From: Anadara kagoshimensis
Lineage: Eukaryota; Mollusca; Bivalvia; Arcoida; Arcidae
NCBI GenBank assembly: GCA_021292105.1
Contig: CM037864.1
Span: 41,282,514 to 41,346,513 of the forward strand
Length of the DNA: 64,000 nucleotides
Direction: 5' to 3'
Shown here piece after piece: positions 46,139 to 59,640 of this stretch (position 1 is its first letter; each line of letters opens with the position of its first letter). The notes below the pieces were generated by a model, which was not told the DNA's origin, did not search any database, and worked only from the letters and a program-made list of their open reading frames with translations. A program made the position numbers and the translations under genes.

Positions 46139-47760
46139 TTTTGGCTAATATTTTATCAGTTTTAATTTTAATATAACAGCTTTTAACAGGAACACTGGGT
46201 CATTTATATATTAATTTAATGCATGCTCATTTCAATACAAATGTGTTATTGCAACAAACGCTAAAAAATCATGGTGCACAGTTTCTAGTCTCTATGATAT
46301 TTCATATTCCCTGGTGAGCTATGAGTTAGTTTACGATAAAATCATGTTTCCAATGCAAGATCAAAACAATATTTGCTTGACATAATTTTTAAAAACTGTA
46401 TCATTTCATAACTGCCGTTTGCTCTCAGGGGTCCATTAACTTATTTCAATGCAGGTTTTAATAAACGTAGGCGTTTTATATGTGTGGTAGAAATTGAGTG
46501 GGTGTTTAGCCATTTTTCAAAATGGTGAGTAAATAAAGTCCTATGATGTTCACAACAGATAATGCCAAAGCTGTATTTATTTATTTTGAGCTGTCTACTT
46601 ATATCTTTCAGGTTTCTATTTTGATAGAAAATAAAAGATTTAAACAGTAATAACAAAACAAATTGATAGCCATACCAATAAGCCATATCAAAAATCTTAG
46701 ATCAGCAACTTATGTGTCAAAAAAAAAATAATTCTTATAGAATGGTTTGAAAAATAAACAATAAAATACAATGAATTCATAACCCAGCATCACCAAAAAA
46801 TTCAAAAATAATACAAATGGAAACACAGCTTATCTTTAAGTAAAGTATGTACATGTATGTAATACATGTGTATTTACACAGAATTGATTCAACTTCATCA
46901 GAAGGGTGAGGGAGTAAATAATTGTTTAAAGCCGCATCAGCAGTATTTGTTGATCTGCAATGGAAGGAAAACCAGAGAACCTAACACTTGTGGTATTACT
47001 ACATATACAAATAAATAAAATAATCCTCTGTGAATAATCTGATTTCATCAAGTATTAATTCTAAAAACGGCTGGAAAAAAACTAAAATATATTTCACAAG
47101 AATCAAGTTCTAGATTGTGGTTGCAAAAATATTGCAGATGATGCTAGAACCAATTACAAAACAAATCCACTATTAGTGTTTTTGTCTGTATTCCAATATA
47201 CATGTATCTTCAATCCATTATAAATATCTTATTATATACATGCACAAACGCTTACCTACCATGCCTTCTTTACTATAAGTTGACATTTACTTATGCCAGA
47301 CCAGCTTAATGTTAGGACTAGCCGACAAATTATTGAATTACATACAGAATGCATCAAAACAAAGTCATGCCAATATAAATGTTGTATAGATCTGAAGACA
47401 GACAATGTACCATAAAGTGGGAGAAATAGTTTCCAAGTAATGCAATCTCTATTTCCATACAATAACATTTATCAAACAAGAACACTGCTGAGGGAGGCAA
47501 TATATGTCCATTGCTGTCTCTCGTAAGAGCAAGAATTTACAACGTACTTGTTGTTTTCAGATTTCTTCACATAAGTAAAAGAGCAACCCAATGTACACTT
47601 TTAAAGAAAATTAACATTAATATCAATATTTCTTTTGTAAAGGTACAAAGGGTATGATGACTTTGACCTTGAACCTATATATAATTTCATTTCTTGAAAA
47701 CATCAAAACTAGAAAATCCATGACAAATTTTTTACCTATGGTGAAGATGTATTTTTTTCA

Positions 47761-47940
47761 AAACAGGTAAACCTGTTTAGGCTTTTCAAAGCAGGTAAAC
47801 CAGTTTAGTCTTTTCAAAACAGGTAAACCAGTTTAGGCTTTTCAAAACAGGTAAACCAGTTTAGGCTTTTCAAAACAGGTAAACCAGTTTAGTCTTTTCA
47901 AAACAGGTAAACCAGTTTAGGCCTTTTCAAAACATTCAGC
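47761..47940. repeat. 28-bp minisatellite, six copies plus a partial
   Basis: AAAACAGGTAAACCAGTTTA then G(G/T)CTTTTC repeats with only a few single-base differences. Confidence 0.93.
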
Positions 47941-49134
47941 ACTACTTTGTCTAACATCTGCAATTATTACAATACTTTTATCATTTGATTTGAACAAGTG
48001 CTGTTATTGGGACCAATATAAATATCAAGTCACAATTATCAATGCTCATAATGATGGGACTTTCTGCATTTTACCAATCAAATCATCAAGTCACATGCTT
48101 ACTTAGTACTTAACTTTTTCTATTTTTTTAATTGACTGTGTGAAGAAGAGTTTTTAAAAAGCCAAATTGGGAGGCTTTTAAGGGCTAACCAAAACTTGGG
48201 AAGCGCAAGTGCAAATTAATATCAGGATATGCAATTACCTGTACTTTCAATTACTTTTAAATTAAAATACAAAATTCAATTTAAATTATGCTATGTTTGA
48301 CACCTAATAACAACTTCAAAGTTACTCACAAAAATTAATGGATTACAATTAAATAAAGATTAAAACTTGATGTACTTAATAAGTATGTTTGGTTGTAAAA
48401 GTTTTATTACTAAAAAAACATAAAACATTTTATTACGCAGAAACAGCATCAGCCTGTTTTTATTATTCAATCAGTACACTGACTAGACACTCTGGATCAT
48501 ACATGTATCAGACACAGCATGTTATTTATTACACTTTATCATGGAATTGATTACCTCACAAAAAACCTTTATCATACCATGTATACTTATAGTGGCCAGA
48601 AGCTTACTCTGGTATGTGATGTATGGAAACCTTGTAATGACCCAATAACAATCAATGAACACTAAATATGTCAATAATTATGACATTTAATTACAATATT
48701 TGTCAAGAGCTAAGGTAACTGAAACTAGGTAACTTGGGCATATCTACTCACTGATCATCAGATCCATGTAATAATGACATGATCACTAGATTTTAATGAT
48801 ATCGCTAGATTATAATAATATCACTAGATTATAATAATGTGGTTTAAAATTAATTCAGTCTCCGTATTCAATATTACTCATATAACATGATTTAATAAAT
48901 CTATTTTTCTGAGAAAAAAATAATAATCAAAGTAAGGATTAAAGTAATGAGAGAAATATGGATCATAGTACTAAAATAGACAGAAATAATTATGTTGCCA
49001 AGGCTGAAAAAAATATATATAACTTTATGAATACCAAAACAATCATGAAAACCGAACAAATAATATACCTAGTAATTTAAGGGAAATAAGACAAAAACAT
49101 ACCCAAACTGGTCATTGATAATAAAAGAGTAGAT

Positions 49135-49255
49135 TGGAGGTATGGTGTTTTATACCCTAGTCAAGATGCTTTCGCTTATATCAATTATATTAAAGTGACC
49201 AGTTCTGAGATGGTGAAGGAAACTGGAGTGCCCTGAGATAACAGAAGACTGTAAT
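49135..49255 (-). mobile_element. SINE family B copy, head missing
   Basis: GGTGTTTTATACCCTAGTCA then AGATGCTTTCGCTTATATCA, GTTCTGAGATGGTGAAGGAA. Confidence 0.75.
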
Positions 49256-50309
49256 GGCACTGAAACAATAATGGATAATGGTAAAACAGTACCTGTTGCT
49301 GATATTCAAGTCATCATATCTTGTTCAAGCATGTGCTGCTATGTACCTTTTTGGTGAGGCTTAAGTTTGATTGGTTAATGTAATGGAAAGTTTAAGTTTT
49401 GAAATAATAAAAGAAATGGTAAGATTTTATCAAAGAAAATGAAATGCTAACTATATGTCTAAACTGTTTGTATGGTGTTTCAACTTGTTTTCCAGTGACC
49501 AGTGACCGTGGTGCTGGAGAAAAGCTGTTCTAATTCTAAGCTGATGGAGGCATTATCTCTACATATGCTACACAAACATGAACTAAGTAGTATGTAGAGT
49601 ACATAGCAATGGGCAAATGGCATTCAAAGAATCCAATGTTTATGTACATGTATAAATTTATCAGCAATAAAAAACATCATTCTATTTTTTGCAGAGAGCT
49701 TGAAGGAATGTCAACAAGTAAAGTTTTTTATTTGGTCAGGAATGTAAACAAAAGTTTATTTCTGATGAGTAAAACTGTAACCATTTAAACTAAATACAAA
49801 ACATGCCTATGTTAGAAGGTCAAATTCCGCATTTAAACCAAATTGAAGCAGTTCAAATGGTGAAAGATGAGGGGGGTATAATGTTTTGCAATAGGACCGA
49901 AATAATATGCAGTTTGGTTCATGGTGTGATAAAGTCACTTCATGGTATGCCAATCCCAAACTTATCATTCATTTTTCACTCCAAAATTTAAATGTATACA
50001 GATTTTAGGTAACTTGGAAACACCAACAGCATGGCTAAAAGTGAAGACATTCAACTTTAGGGGCATCCCAAGAAAATTCAAGTCCAAAATATGTTTCCCT
50101 TTTTTCGACTTTTGTTTTGTTTTGCTTTGCCAGCATCTTGCTTCGTGACAGTAAATGTGTATCAGGATACATATTATATGGTGAAGAAAATATCATGATA
50201 TATATCGTATTATAACTTATTTGTATCATTGCAGCCCTACTTTCCAATGGCCGTAAAAGATGACATTGCAAAACCTCAAACAGTAACAGCTTAATGGCCA
50301 CTCACGGCC

Positions 50310-50405
50310 ATTATTCAATCTTGTATGCTGGTGCCCAGAGCTTGAACCAGGGAGATGAGACTTAGACGAGACTTCTTATCTACTTGTCCACTATGGTCTC
50401 TCAAG
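50310..50405 (-). mobile_element. Possible tRNA-like SINE head
   Basis: On the minus strand, ACCATAGTGGACAAGTAGAT is followed by CCCTGGTTCAAGCTC (B-box-like). It resembles the family D head; no clear body. Confidence 0.4.
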
Positions 50406-50640
50406 TAGATGAGGGAAAAGAGGGGCATGAACTTCTAGTTTAGCCTTGTTTTATGTAGGATGACTTTAATATTAACACATAGACACTTTCCTTTAATTGT
50501 TATACTAACAGTTACAGCGATTATAGATGCAATAAATATATAAAATTATTAAATACACTTTTAAGTAGACAAATTCAAGGTTTAAATCTCTGCCATAAAT
50601 ACTCTTATAAAATCATTAAACATGTCATGTTACTATATAT

Positions 50641-50965
50641 GATACTTAAGATGAAGGAGTTTAAATTTCTGATGAGATATCAGGCCTAAATTACTAAATA
50701 TCTTGTGATAAATTTTCATATTAACATTACATCTTCAAAGTTGTTTAATAATTATTATATAGGCAAACAACTTTGATCCGTCTGTTTGACCTTTCATTGG
50801 ATACTTGAAATGACGGAGTTTATATTCTGATGAGATATCAGGCCTAAATTACTAAATATCTTGTGATATTTTATCTCAATGTTTTCATATTAACATTACA
50901 TCTTGTTGTTTAATCAATATTATAGAGCAAACAACTTTGACCCGTCTGTTTGACCTTTCATTGGG
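50641..50965. repeat. Tandem duplication, about 159 bp
   Basis: GATACTT...CTGATGAGATATCAGGCCTA...CCGTCTGTTTGACCTTTCAT recurs at 50641 and 50800. Confidence 0.9.
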
Positions 50966-51040
50966 AATATCACTATACAATAACCCACACAATACACTGG
51001 CAATGTAAGGATTCAGTTAATACATAAACAAAGCTTGTTT

Positions 51041-51387
51041 TCCATTATGTAGACAACCACCGCAGTAGATCAGTGCTTGCTTCATAAATAGGAGGTCGTG
51101 TGTTCGAACCCAGGTCTGACCCAAGACTTAAAAGTGGGTAGTGACTGTTCTTTTTGCCAAGAACTCGGCAATAGGAAATAAAAGTTACGGTTCTTTCGGA
51201 TGGGAACTTAAAATAAACAAGTCCCGTGTCTTGGTAGGCTTGGCATGCTAAAGAACTCTGATGTATAATGCCATCAGCGCAATGCACAGGCAAAATTTCT
51301 GCACCTTCGCCTATAGCTGGTGACATCTTGATATAAGTGAAATATTCTTGACTGGGACACCATTACTCAACTCCATTATGTAGACAA
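51041..51387 (+). mobile_element. SINE family A with 16-bp target duplication
   Basis: TCCATTATGTAGACAA flanks both sides (51041-51056, 51372-51387). The head has GCAGTAGATCAGTGCTTGC and B-box GTGTTCGAACCC; the 3' end is GTGAAATATTCTTGACTGGG then ACACCATTACTCAAC. Confidence 0.93.
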
Positions 51388-52032
51388 AATAAATACTGAT
51401 GATTCCTGATGTATTTAGAACATAAAAGATATTTAAATTGAAGGTCTAATGAACAGGTCAATGTTGTTTGTCTATACCAGATGCTGTTTACATCTCACAT
51501 TTGTAATTAAAAAACCAGCACTTTGATTATAACTCCTAATCTATCATAATATGAATATGAAAGGATTAACTATTATCCATATGTATGGTGGAATTCTGGA
51601 AAACAGGTCTTTTAGTGTAAAATACCAAATTCTGTTTCATCAAGTCTATACATCATTTGATATGAAATTATGTTTGACATTGATCTTCATATAAAATTAA
51701 CAAACCTTGCTTTAGATAAGGTGCTAATGGTTTTGAGATGCTTCAATGAAAACCAATGTTTTTGTGATGACTACAAAACAAATTTCCATGTATTCTGAAA
51801 GATTTCCAGATCAACAATATAAACACTTCATTTAGTACAAAAGCAATAACACATAATGATTGAAAGATGATATTTCAAAAACATATATTGAGCTATTACT
51901 GAAAATTGGAAAACAAGCGGGTGCTCTTTTCAAATCAATGACCCCTTACCATACTATAAGACAAATACAGGTGGTTACCATGCCAAAATGTATTCAAACT
52001 GGAAGTGAGCTATATACCTCTCATAGTTCGTG

Positions 52033-52235
52033 TTGAGCTGAGTAATGGTGTTATACCTCAGCAAAGATTCTTTCACGTATATCAAGGCGGTCAGTTCAGA
52101 AATGATGGAGGAAACACTAACCTCCAGCAAACAAACTTTCTCACACTAGGATCTGTCTTGAATGGGATTTGAACCTAGGCAATGAGAGGTGCTTTAATCC
52201 CTAAGCCGGCACTTTAGACCACTTGATAATTGAAG
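52033..52235 (-). mobile_element. SINE family B copy, near full length
   Basis: GAGCTGAGTAATGGTGTTAT, AAGGCGGTCAGTTCAGAAAT, CTTTCTCACACTAGGATCTG, GATTTGAACCTAGGCAATGA, then AAGCCGGCACTTTAGACCAC. Confidence 0.88.
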
Positions 52236-52287
52236 CTCCTCTCAAAGTTAGGTATCTTCTATTGCTTTATAGTATGGCTATGGATAA

Positions 52288-52307
52288 CTGACCCCCCCCC
52301 CTCCTCC
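52288..52307. repeat. C-rich tract
   Basis: A run of C with two interruptions. Confidence 0.85.
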
Positions 52308-53071
52308 CTACAAATAAACAAAACAAGCACCTGCCAGAACAACCTTGATATTGACTTGTTAGAAAACTGCAACGCTGTTTTTTATCTTGTAAAATATTTA
52401 AAGTTGTGATAAAAAAAATAAATCCTTGTTTACCTAATGATGTATCACCATAGCCTATTCTGGAATGTATCCATTATGTTATTAAGAGATAATTAACACA
52501 TTAACCATTAAGGATTTTGTTTGTTTTGTTTAAATAGTGTTTTATGAGGTATTAAGTAATCTCTAGCTATTTGCTAATAAATGGATTTTTTTCTATATCA
52601 AGAATTAACCTAGTGATATATGAGGTTGTGGTTTCGATTTTGATCTATATACATTGTACTTATTCAGCACATTGTTGGCATTTTTAAAGCAGGATGCATG
52701 ACAATGAACAAAACAGCACCAGTAAAATAGACCACCATTTTTCCCCTAAGTGATCAGCCCTTTTCTATATCTATGACTTGTTAGAGGTAGAGCTATGACC
52801 CAGTGTAAAAGTTCAATAAAAACATTTTATATGACTTTCAAGAGGACAAATTTAGATAGGTCAAATAAGACAGGTGTCACTGTGAAATTTTATACAGTTT
52901 CCAGTTACGGTAATAACTGCAAACTGTAAGGGACCAGTCATTTCACTAAGCTTAAATAAAATGGTTAGTAAAAATTACAACCATAAAATGTTGACTTTAA
53001 TAACTTCCACTTGACAATTATAATCAAATGTACTAGTAACTGAAAAAATATTGCATAAATATTGCAAGTTA

Positions 53072-53239
53072 CAGTCAAATCTGCCTATAAAGGCCATTCA
53101 ATGAACTGGTAAAAGTGTCAGGTGACCTTTATATACAGGTTCAAATAATATGAATAAAGAACAATTGGGATACAATTCTACGGGTCTTTATAAGCAGGTG
53201 GCTCTTATATAGAGGTGGCCTTTGAGGCAGGTTAGACTG
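53072..53239. mobile_element. TIR element 'CAGTCAAACCTG', copy 2, TA target duplication
   Basis: The left end CAGTCAAATCTGCCTATAAA and the right end GCAGGTTAGACTG are inverted copies flanked by TA (53070-53071, 53240-53241). The interior TTCAAATAATATGAATAAAG is shared with the copy at 28584. Confidence 0.88.
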
Positions 53240-53847
53240 TACAAATTTTCTCTAACCAACTAGTTAAGTCAATAGAGCTTCAAACAACTGAGCCAAGATC
53301 CTCCAAATTATATGACCATTTCAGACAGAGTCACTACAGTACTCTGGACTGTACATTACATATTTACAAGGGTATAAAAAAATCCTTTAACTACCCAACC
53401 ACAACTGTACTTATTCAATATAAATCAAAGTGATGATAACTGAGAAGTTTGTTGTAAATATTGTCACCTTTTGTTTCTATTATAAGACAAACATTTGTTG
53501 TTTATCACAAATCTTCAATATGAACCTGTGCTCGTGTTATTTACACACTACAAGTATATAAAGCAATCAATTTTCTCAACAACATGACACATCTGAGCTG
53601 CATAAAACACTCACAAAACATAACATACATTGCATCGTTACGCAATAATTAGGATAAAGGCAAAAAAATAAATTTAAAGTCACTTATTTGTACTAAGATT
53701 AATTTTCCTAGACCAATCAAAAAGTAGAAATCAACAAGTAGTATATAAGATTCCATTTTATTGCACAACCAAAATGTCAGAAACAATTACTTGTAATCAA
53801 AAGGAAATTTGTGTAATCAAATGAATTTGCTAGACTCAAGTCAAATA

Positions 53848-54042
53848 GAATGGAATGGAGTGTATGTAGTAATGGTTCTTATATCAAGGCAGTTAGTTCT
53901 GGGATTGTGGAAACCACTGACCTTAAGCAAAAGAGCTGACAAACTTTCTCACACTAGAATCTGCCCCAAGTGGTATTCCACCTAAGTGGTAGAGAAGCTG
54001 TGATCTGTATGGCGGCACTTTAGAACTTTTGGTCACCAAAGA
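53848..54042 (-). mobile_element. SINE family B copy
   Basis: GAATGGAGTGTATGTAGTAA, GGCAGTTAGTTCTGGGATTG, CTTTCTCACACTAGAATCTG then CCCCAAGTGG, CTGTGATCTGTATGGCGGCA. Confidence 0.85.
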
Positions 54043-54739
54043 GCTGTCAGAAGTATGGCAAAGTTTGCCAACATATCCAGCTGGTACCATAATGCGTTAA
54101 CTTAAACTTTATCATTCCATGCTGACTACCAATGCTCACAAAGAGTTCCAATGGAATAACAGAGTTACAATGGCATACCTATCGTACAGGTGAGCTTATA
54201 GGTGGGCATTGGCTAATTGAGCTGTATTTGCTACCTGAGCTAAGTGTGACTGGTATTTAGGAAAAGTTTCCATTTATTGCTAAAACATTAAAATGCTAAA
54301 GTAGAATAAAATCTACAGTAACTATTATAGTTGATGTAATAGTAAATGAAATTTAAATGCAACAAATAGGTTTTTTCAAATGTAAGTTATGCATGATTGG
54401 TTTTATATTCTTTTATCTGTTCAATAAATCACTAGCTAATTAAAGATATGATAAAAGATGTAAATTTTATAGGGATATTGTTGTCTGACGAACACATGTT
54501 ACATCTTTAGTTTTTTCCATTAAATATGTAAATGTCCATCAATCTAATCTGTTACTCCTTAAAAACAAAATTAATTAAAATATTCTTTATCAATATATCA
54601 TTAAAGATTCAACGATAAAAATGTGATGGTTACAAGTAAAGTTCCTAGGGGCAAATGTGAATTTAGAATGCTTCAAGTAATTCTGATCCAGCAGTTAACC
54701 AACTTTTAAAAGCATGAATGTGTTTCCATAGCTTTACCA

Positions 54740-54903
54740 TGTCTCAGAAACATGATCCTAGTGTGAAGAAATTTGTAAATTTGCTTGCTAAAGGTTGCCG
54801 ATTTTCTCAAGCCACTCCAGTTTCCTCCATTATCCCAGAAATGACCTCATCAATGTGACTAAAAGAATCTTGACTGTAGCATATAACAGCATTACTCCAA
54901 TGC
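54740..54903 (+). mobile_element. SINE family B copy, 5' truncated
   Basis: GATCCTAGTGTGAAGAAATT, AAAGGTTGCCGATTTTCTCA, CCACTCCAGTTTCCTCCATT, AAAGAATCTTGACTGTAGCA. Confidence 0.82.
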
Positions 54904-55049
54904 AATTCTTCCCTAAAAATAAAATCTCTACTGTCCATTTCTAGGATCTACTGGTTTTATTTACAAAATTAGACAAAAAATAACAATTACAAACTAGTAG
55001 TGACTATTTTAAGTAATCTTATATTATATTCATAATCATATTACTTATA

Positions 55050-55952
55050 CAGTAGAACTTTGATAACTCGAACTTTGATATCTTGAATACAACAGATAAC
55101 TCAAAGTTAGTATTTTGTCCCGACTGGTTTTCTATATAAAGTATATAATTTCAACTTCGATAACTTAAACTCCTATTATTCCAATACCCCCGTTAACTCA
55201 AAGTAATGTTAAGGTGCAAAATTATAAATTGTATGACAAACAACCTTCTAAAACTCGAAATATTTTTAACATTGAGTAAGTGATCAATAGAGCAATCAGT
55301 AAAATCACAGGAATTAATCGGTCATCAGCTATAGACTTGTGTGTAATCCGTTTAATAAGAGTAGTAGTCGTACAGATGAAAGGTTCTGCTACTGTATTAA
55401 TTAGTATCAATTAAAGGATGAGTACTTCATTCCGTAAAGGGCGATGAAGTGTAACATGTACTTCCTTAGTAGTGGTCAAATTTTGTGCCGCTGGCGATAA
55501 CGGCAAATGATTTATCCTAGCTGGTTTTTAATTACTTACACGTGGTACACACAATAATTTTATTATTTCTATAAAACCTGTGTCTTGTCTTGCATATGTT
55601 TTATTATTATCATTACATACAAGGTATATAGATGTTTATCTGATTCAGTTCTTTGAATGCATTGTGATAATCTGTTAGTAATACACATTTTGTGTTTTTT
55701 TATGTATGTGTTTGTCGTTGCCATCAGTCTATATAAAAACATATTAAATTTGTTTAATTCATTTACTAGTATTATTTTATGCATATATATTACACTGGTG
55801 TATCGGTAAGCAGTTTATTATCATCAAACATTTCTCCCATAGAGATGAAAGTCTACATTGTGAAGTCATCCTTCAACTTCGAAAACTCGAACACCCCGAT
55901 AACTTGGCCATCATCGAAGTCCCGTGCACTTTGAGTCATCGAAGTTCTACTG
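55050..55952. mobile_element. 0.9-kb pogo/Tigger-type non-autonomous element
   Basis: The left end CAGTAGAACTTTGATAACTC then GAAC, and the right end ending ATCGAAGTTCTACTG, are inverted. 'ATAACTCGAA'-type words recur near both ends. The left flank is TA; the right flank is CA (mutated or none). No transposase frame is seen. Confidence 0.82.
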
Positions 55953-56123
55953 CATATGATTTTGATTGATAAACATAAACCCAGCTGCCATATAAGTATT
56001 CTATAATGACTCAATAACCAATGATTAATCCTGGAAAAAAGAAAGCTTTAAACAAGGAAACAAAATTTATACTACATAAATGTATGTTAGTAATACAATC
56101 TATTATTTATCCAATGATCAAGA

Positions 56124-56366
56124 GTAGAGTGGAGCAGTATTGTTATACACCCCAGTCAAGATGCTTTTACATGTATCAAAGTGGTCTGTTCTTGCGTGGC
56201 TACAAAAACAAGGGCACCTGCTGCAAAATGCTAAACTTTCTTAATAAACTGAAATATTATCTCACACTAGGATCTGCCACTAGTATAGTGGGATTTGATC
56301 TAAGGTAGCAAGAGGGGCTGTGATCTGTAACCATTTGTTGCAGACCATGCACTCTGTCACCAAGAC
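56124..56366 (-). mobile_element. SINE family B copy
   Basis: AGTAGAGTGGAGCAGTATTG, CACCCCAGTCAAGATGCTTT, CTCACACTAGGATCTGCCAC, GGGCTGTGATCTGTAACCAT. Confidence 0.82.
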
Positions 56367-58267
56367 TCGCCAACAAATGAACAGAAGCAGGTTGGTCAGT
56401 TTGCTAGTTGGTTGGTTAATTAAATTTTTTGTGAATATGCATTCATGATAAGATATTATTTCATTTTAATCTAAAACTGTGGTACAAGAAGTTTTACAAA
56501 TGGTTCCTTATTGGTTTAATACCACTGTATCTTCAAGGCAACTTTTAAAGTGCTAGAATACAATCCTACAAGGTTTCAAATCAACATCACAAAAACATGG
56601 CTTTGAAAGATTTAGAAACTGTAACCTCTTGCACATTAACTACATTAACCCTTTTCATGGATTTTATATCTCGACGTGAATTCAATGTGCAAGGTCCTAT
56701 TTATCAATTCCAGTCTAGACTGATAACCTCTGGAATTCAAAATGTTGAGCTTCAAAAATGGTCAATGACAACTGCAACTCTATCTAACATGGGTCCTTTT
56801 TCGCTCTTTGCCATTTTAAAGGTTCTATTATCAACAGCATGAACTATATGAACCATAGACAATATCAATGACAAGTGCAACACCCAAACATGGATCCTTT
56901 TGCTCTTTGACATTTTTAAGACTCTAATGTCACAACCATGAACTCTGAAGTCTGGACCATACTGAAAATGTGCAATTTATTATCACTAAGTGTGATGTAA
57001 GAGGTTTAAATGTCTGTGTATAAGTATGTATAAATAACAATTATCACGAGACATGTAATAATTTCCCTAATAACATATAACAAACTACCATAATATAATA
57101 ATTATCCATCGGGGAATTCAACATCTAGACATCGGAATTTACGATCGCCGCAATACATGGTGTGACTGCCTACTGGTGTATGTTATAAGATTTAACCATG
57201 AAAGTTAGAGGTGCAAGTCACCTTTGTAAGATTATGTGTTGACATCAAATGTAAATCTCTTTTTTACAAACTAGATAAGCAGATTAGCATTCTTCTGAGA
57301 GCTCCCGTATATCTATGATCCTACACCAAGGAGTCATCAAGATTACTAGAGTTTTATGCAATACAATGAGTTATTGCAGAAGATTTGGATAAACGAAAAC
57401 AAAGCCAACTAAATAACTTGATATGATATAGAGCAACAGAAACTTAAAACGTTGCATGCTGATATTCTCGAATTAGCATTTTTTAAGTTCATACAAACAA
57501 GCAATAAATATTGTTCTCAAAAACTTAACTATCCATACAAATGACCCTGACCTTTCTAAAGTAAAAGGTTACTATACTCCGGGTGTTAACAGAGAGGTAG
57601 ACAGACATACATAACTTCACCTTAAACTGTCCTATATTTTTCCAACAATAACTTCACATAAGGCCTTTAAAAAAATTCTGTGTTTCTGTTAACATCACTC
57701 AAAATTTATATTTGGTTATTAGAAAGCAATAGTTTACATTTAATTTTTATCAACTTTTAACAGTTTTTGTCCAAAATTAAGGTTATAAAAACTTCCAGGT
57801 TGACAAAAAACAAGTTGGGTCAGTAGGATAACCAGAAACATACAATTTTATTTTATGGCCTAAGTCCTCTGACAAGTCAAATATACACATAAATATTGTA
57901 ATCTGTGTGACCTTACTCATATAATCCCAAGACTATTTTAATTAGTAAAATGTTATTTTTAGATAAGATTTAATTACAACAAATGAAAGTTAAACTTTTA
58001 ATCTAGTTTTAATAACTAACCTTCTGTTCAATAGATTATTAAATTACTATTTTTAGCTTTTCTATATTGCAACATAATACACTAAAGTCCAATAACATTA
58101 TTTTTATACACCTTGATCTGATACAATAACTAGAGCAGTCTCTTGAGAGACAAATACATCCATACCTTGTACCCAACATTGCTGGAGTTGTAATACTAGC
58201 TGTGTAGTATCTAGATTGCAAGTATTGGTTTTGACCAGTCTGGCTTATAATTTGACTATTTCCATGT

Positions 58268-58452
58268 TAGGAGTGGAGTAAATGGAATCTTAAGTCATCA
58301 CTCAAAGATTCTTTCACTCACTTTGAGGCAGTCAATTTAAGGATTGTGAAAGAAACTAGAGTGCCTAGAGAAAAACACAGATCTTCAACAAGTGAACTGA
58401 CAAACGTTTTTACATTAGAATCCAATCAAGGGGGATTAGAATTTAGAACCCA
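58268..58452 (-). mobile_element. SINE family B copy, head missing
   Basis: GAGTGGAGTAAATGGAATCT, AAAGAAACTAGAGTGCCTAG, GTGAACTGACAAACGTTTTT. It lies about 180 bp inside intron 1 from exon 1. Confidence 0.78.
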
Positions 58453-58632
58453 ATGTTTGAAAGTTTGGGGTATATACACAACACAGCACCTAAGGTGCAG
58501 AAATAGTGTGTACAAAAATATTTCACTGTCGGCCATAATGAAATTTTCAAAATTATGATAATATATTTTAAAATTTAATCTTGAGTCTAAAAAGTTCAAT
58601 GAAATGTTATACATATTAAAACTGATTTTTAC

Positions 58633-58681
58633 CTCTCAGCTTCCTACTTCCTTTAATGTCTTCTTCATAAAATGTTGCCAT
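58633..58681 (-). CDS. PLCL-like: Probable first coding exon, PLC-like PH-domain protein
   Basis: A short minus-strand exon of 16 codons plus one base. It begins MATFYEEDIKG and ends in KLR, followed by an AG|GTAAAA donor. The ATG has A at -3 and G at +4, and an in-frame TGA lies 15 bases upstream. The exon ends in phase 1, and its last G plus the first two bases of the exon at 40515 make GCT (Ala). This gives KLR-A-QDC, the expected lead-in to a PLC PH domain. Vertebrate PLCL proteins have a much longer N-terminus, whereas delta-type PLCs start about this close to the PH domain. This could therefore be an alternative first exon, or the class could be delta-like. A caveat is that the ATG is preceded by a credible acceptor (TTGTCAG, six bases before it), so the segment could instead be internal. 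The exon is too short to identify on its own; the support is phase, donor and start context. Confidence 0.6.
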
Positions 58682-59129
58682 AGTTACTGACAATCACAAA
58701 ACTGTTCAAATTAAAGCACTAGAATTTAAGTTCTTAAATTAAATTTCTTCAAACGCCCACACACTTAAAATCATTAACAAACCATGCAGAGAAAATTTTC
58801 AGTACTACTGCACTAGCAGACAAATAATGAAATTTGTCCCCTCGCTAAACAACATGAGGAAAGTATTTAGTCCATGCATGTCCAAGTACAAGTGAATAAT
58901 GAACAAGAAATTGTCCCTTTCCTAGTCTAACAGTTTCTAATGATAATAATTATTATTGTTTGTGATTACGTAGTTATGTGTATGTAGGTATAAATATAGG
59001 CTGATCACTTTTCTCATAAACTATTAATGACACTTGTAAATGCTATACACAAACTTTGTCGGTATTAACGTCACTTAATAATTGTCATTTATATATATAT
59101 TATTACACGAAAAATGTACACTGGATATT

Positions 59130-59640
59130 AAAATACACTGTTATAATTCCCAAAAGAGCAATCAGTCATGGGGTTAAAAACTTATTGAAAATCCTGGGTA
59201 CTCTGACTTTGTTTTGAATATATGATAAAGGTAAAACTTCCTTATTAAGCAACGATACATACACTCAGCATTTATAACACACTGTGTTAATTTCCAAAGT
59301 GATCAGTCACAGGAAAAGTTCTCCAGTAAAAAATTCTTGGTATGCTATATGGCAAAAAGAGGAAACTTCCTTATTAAGGTACTATACACTTGGCATTTAA
59401 ATCACACTGTTAATTCCCAGTGAGGTCAGTCACAGGAAAAGTTCTCCGGTAAAAAATCTTGGGTATGCTCTAGATATATAAACATAGCAAAAGGGGGATA
59501 CTTCCTTATCAAGCCACCATACACTTGGCATTTAAATCACACTGTTAACTCCTGTGATCAGTCACAGGAAAAGTTCTCCGGTAAAAAATCCTGGGTATGT
59601 TTTAGATATACATGCATGGTAAAAGGGAGAAACTTCCTTC
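59130..59640. repeat. About 130-bp tandem repeat, four copies
   Basis: CACACTGTTAA...GATCAGTCACAGGAAAAGTT...AAACTTCCTTATTAAG recurs at about 59135, 59277, 59403 and 59537. The last two are the most alike and the first is the most diverged. Confidence 0.88.

Larger units (their letters stand above)
40516..58632 (-). other. Intron 1 of the PLC-like gene, about 18.1 kb
   Basis: It is bounded by the donor after 58633 and the acceptor before 40515, both phase 1. It holds SINE copies, TIR elements and tandem duplications. The stretches 41170-42220, 45000-45900, 46140-47760, 47940-49130, 49260-50310, 51390-52030, 52240-53070, 54050-54670 and 56370-58265 have no feature I can support. Confidence follows that of the first exon. 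Confidence 0.55.

Noticed and set aside
49803..50301. Overlapping frames on both strands near 50 kb
   Set aside because: They are mutually antisense, with no recognisable domain and no exon-like boundaries.
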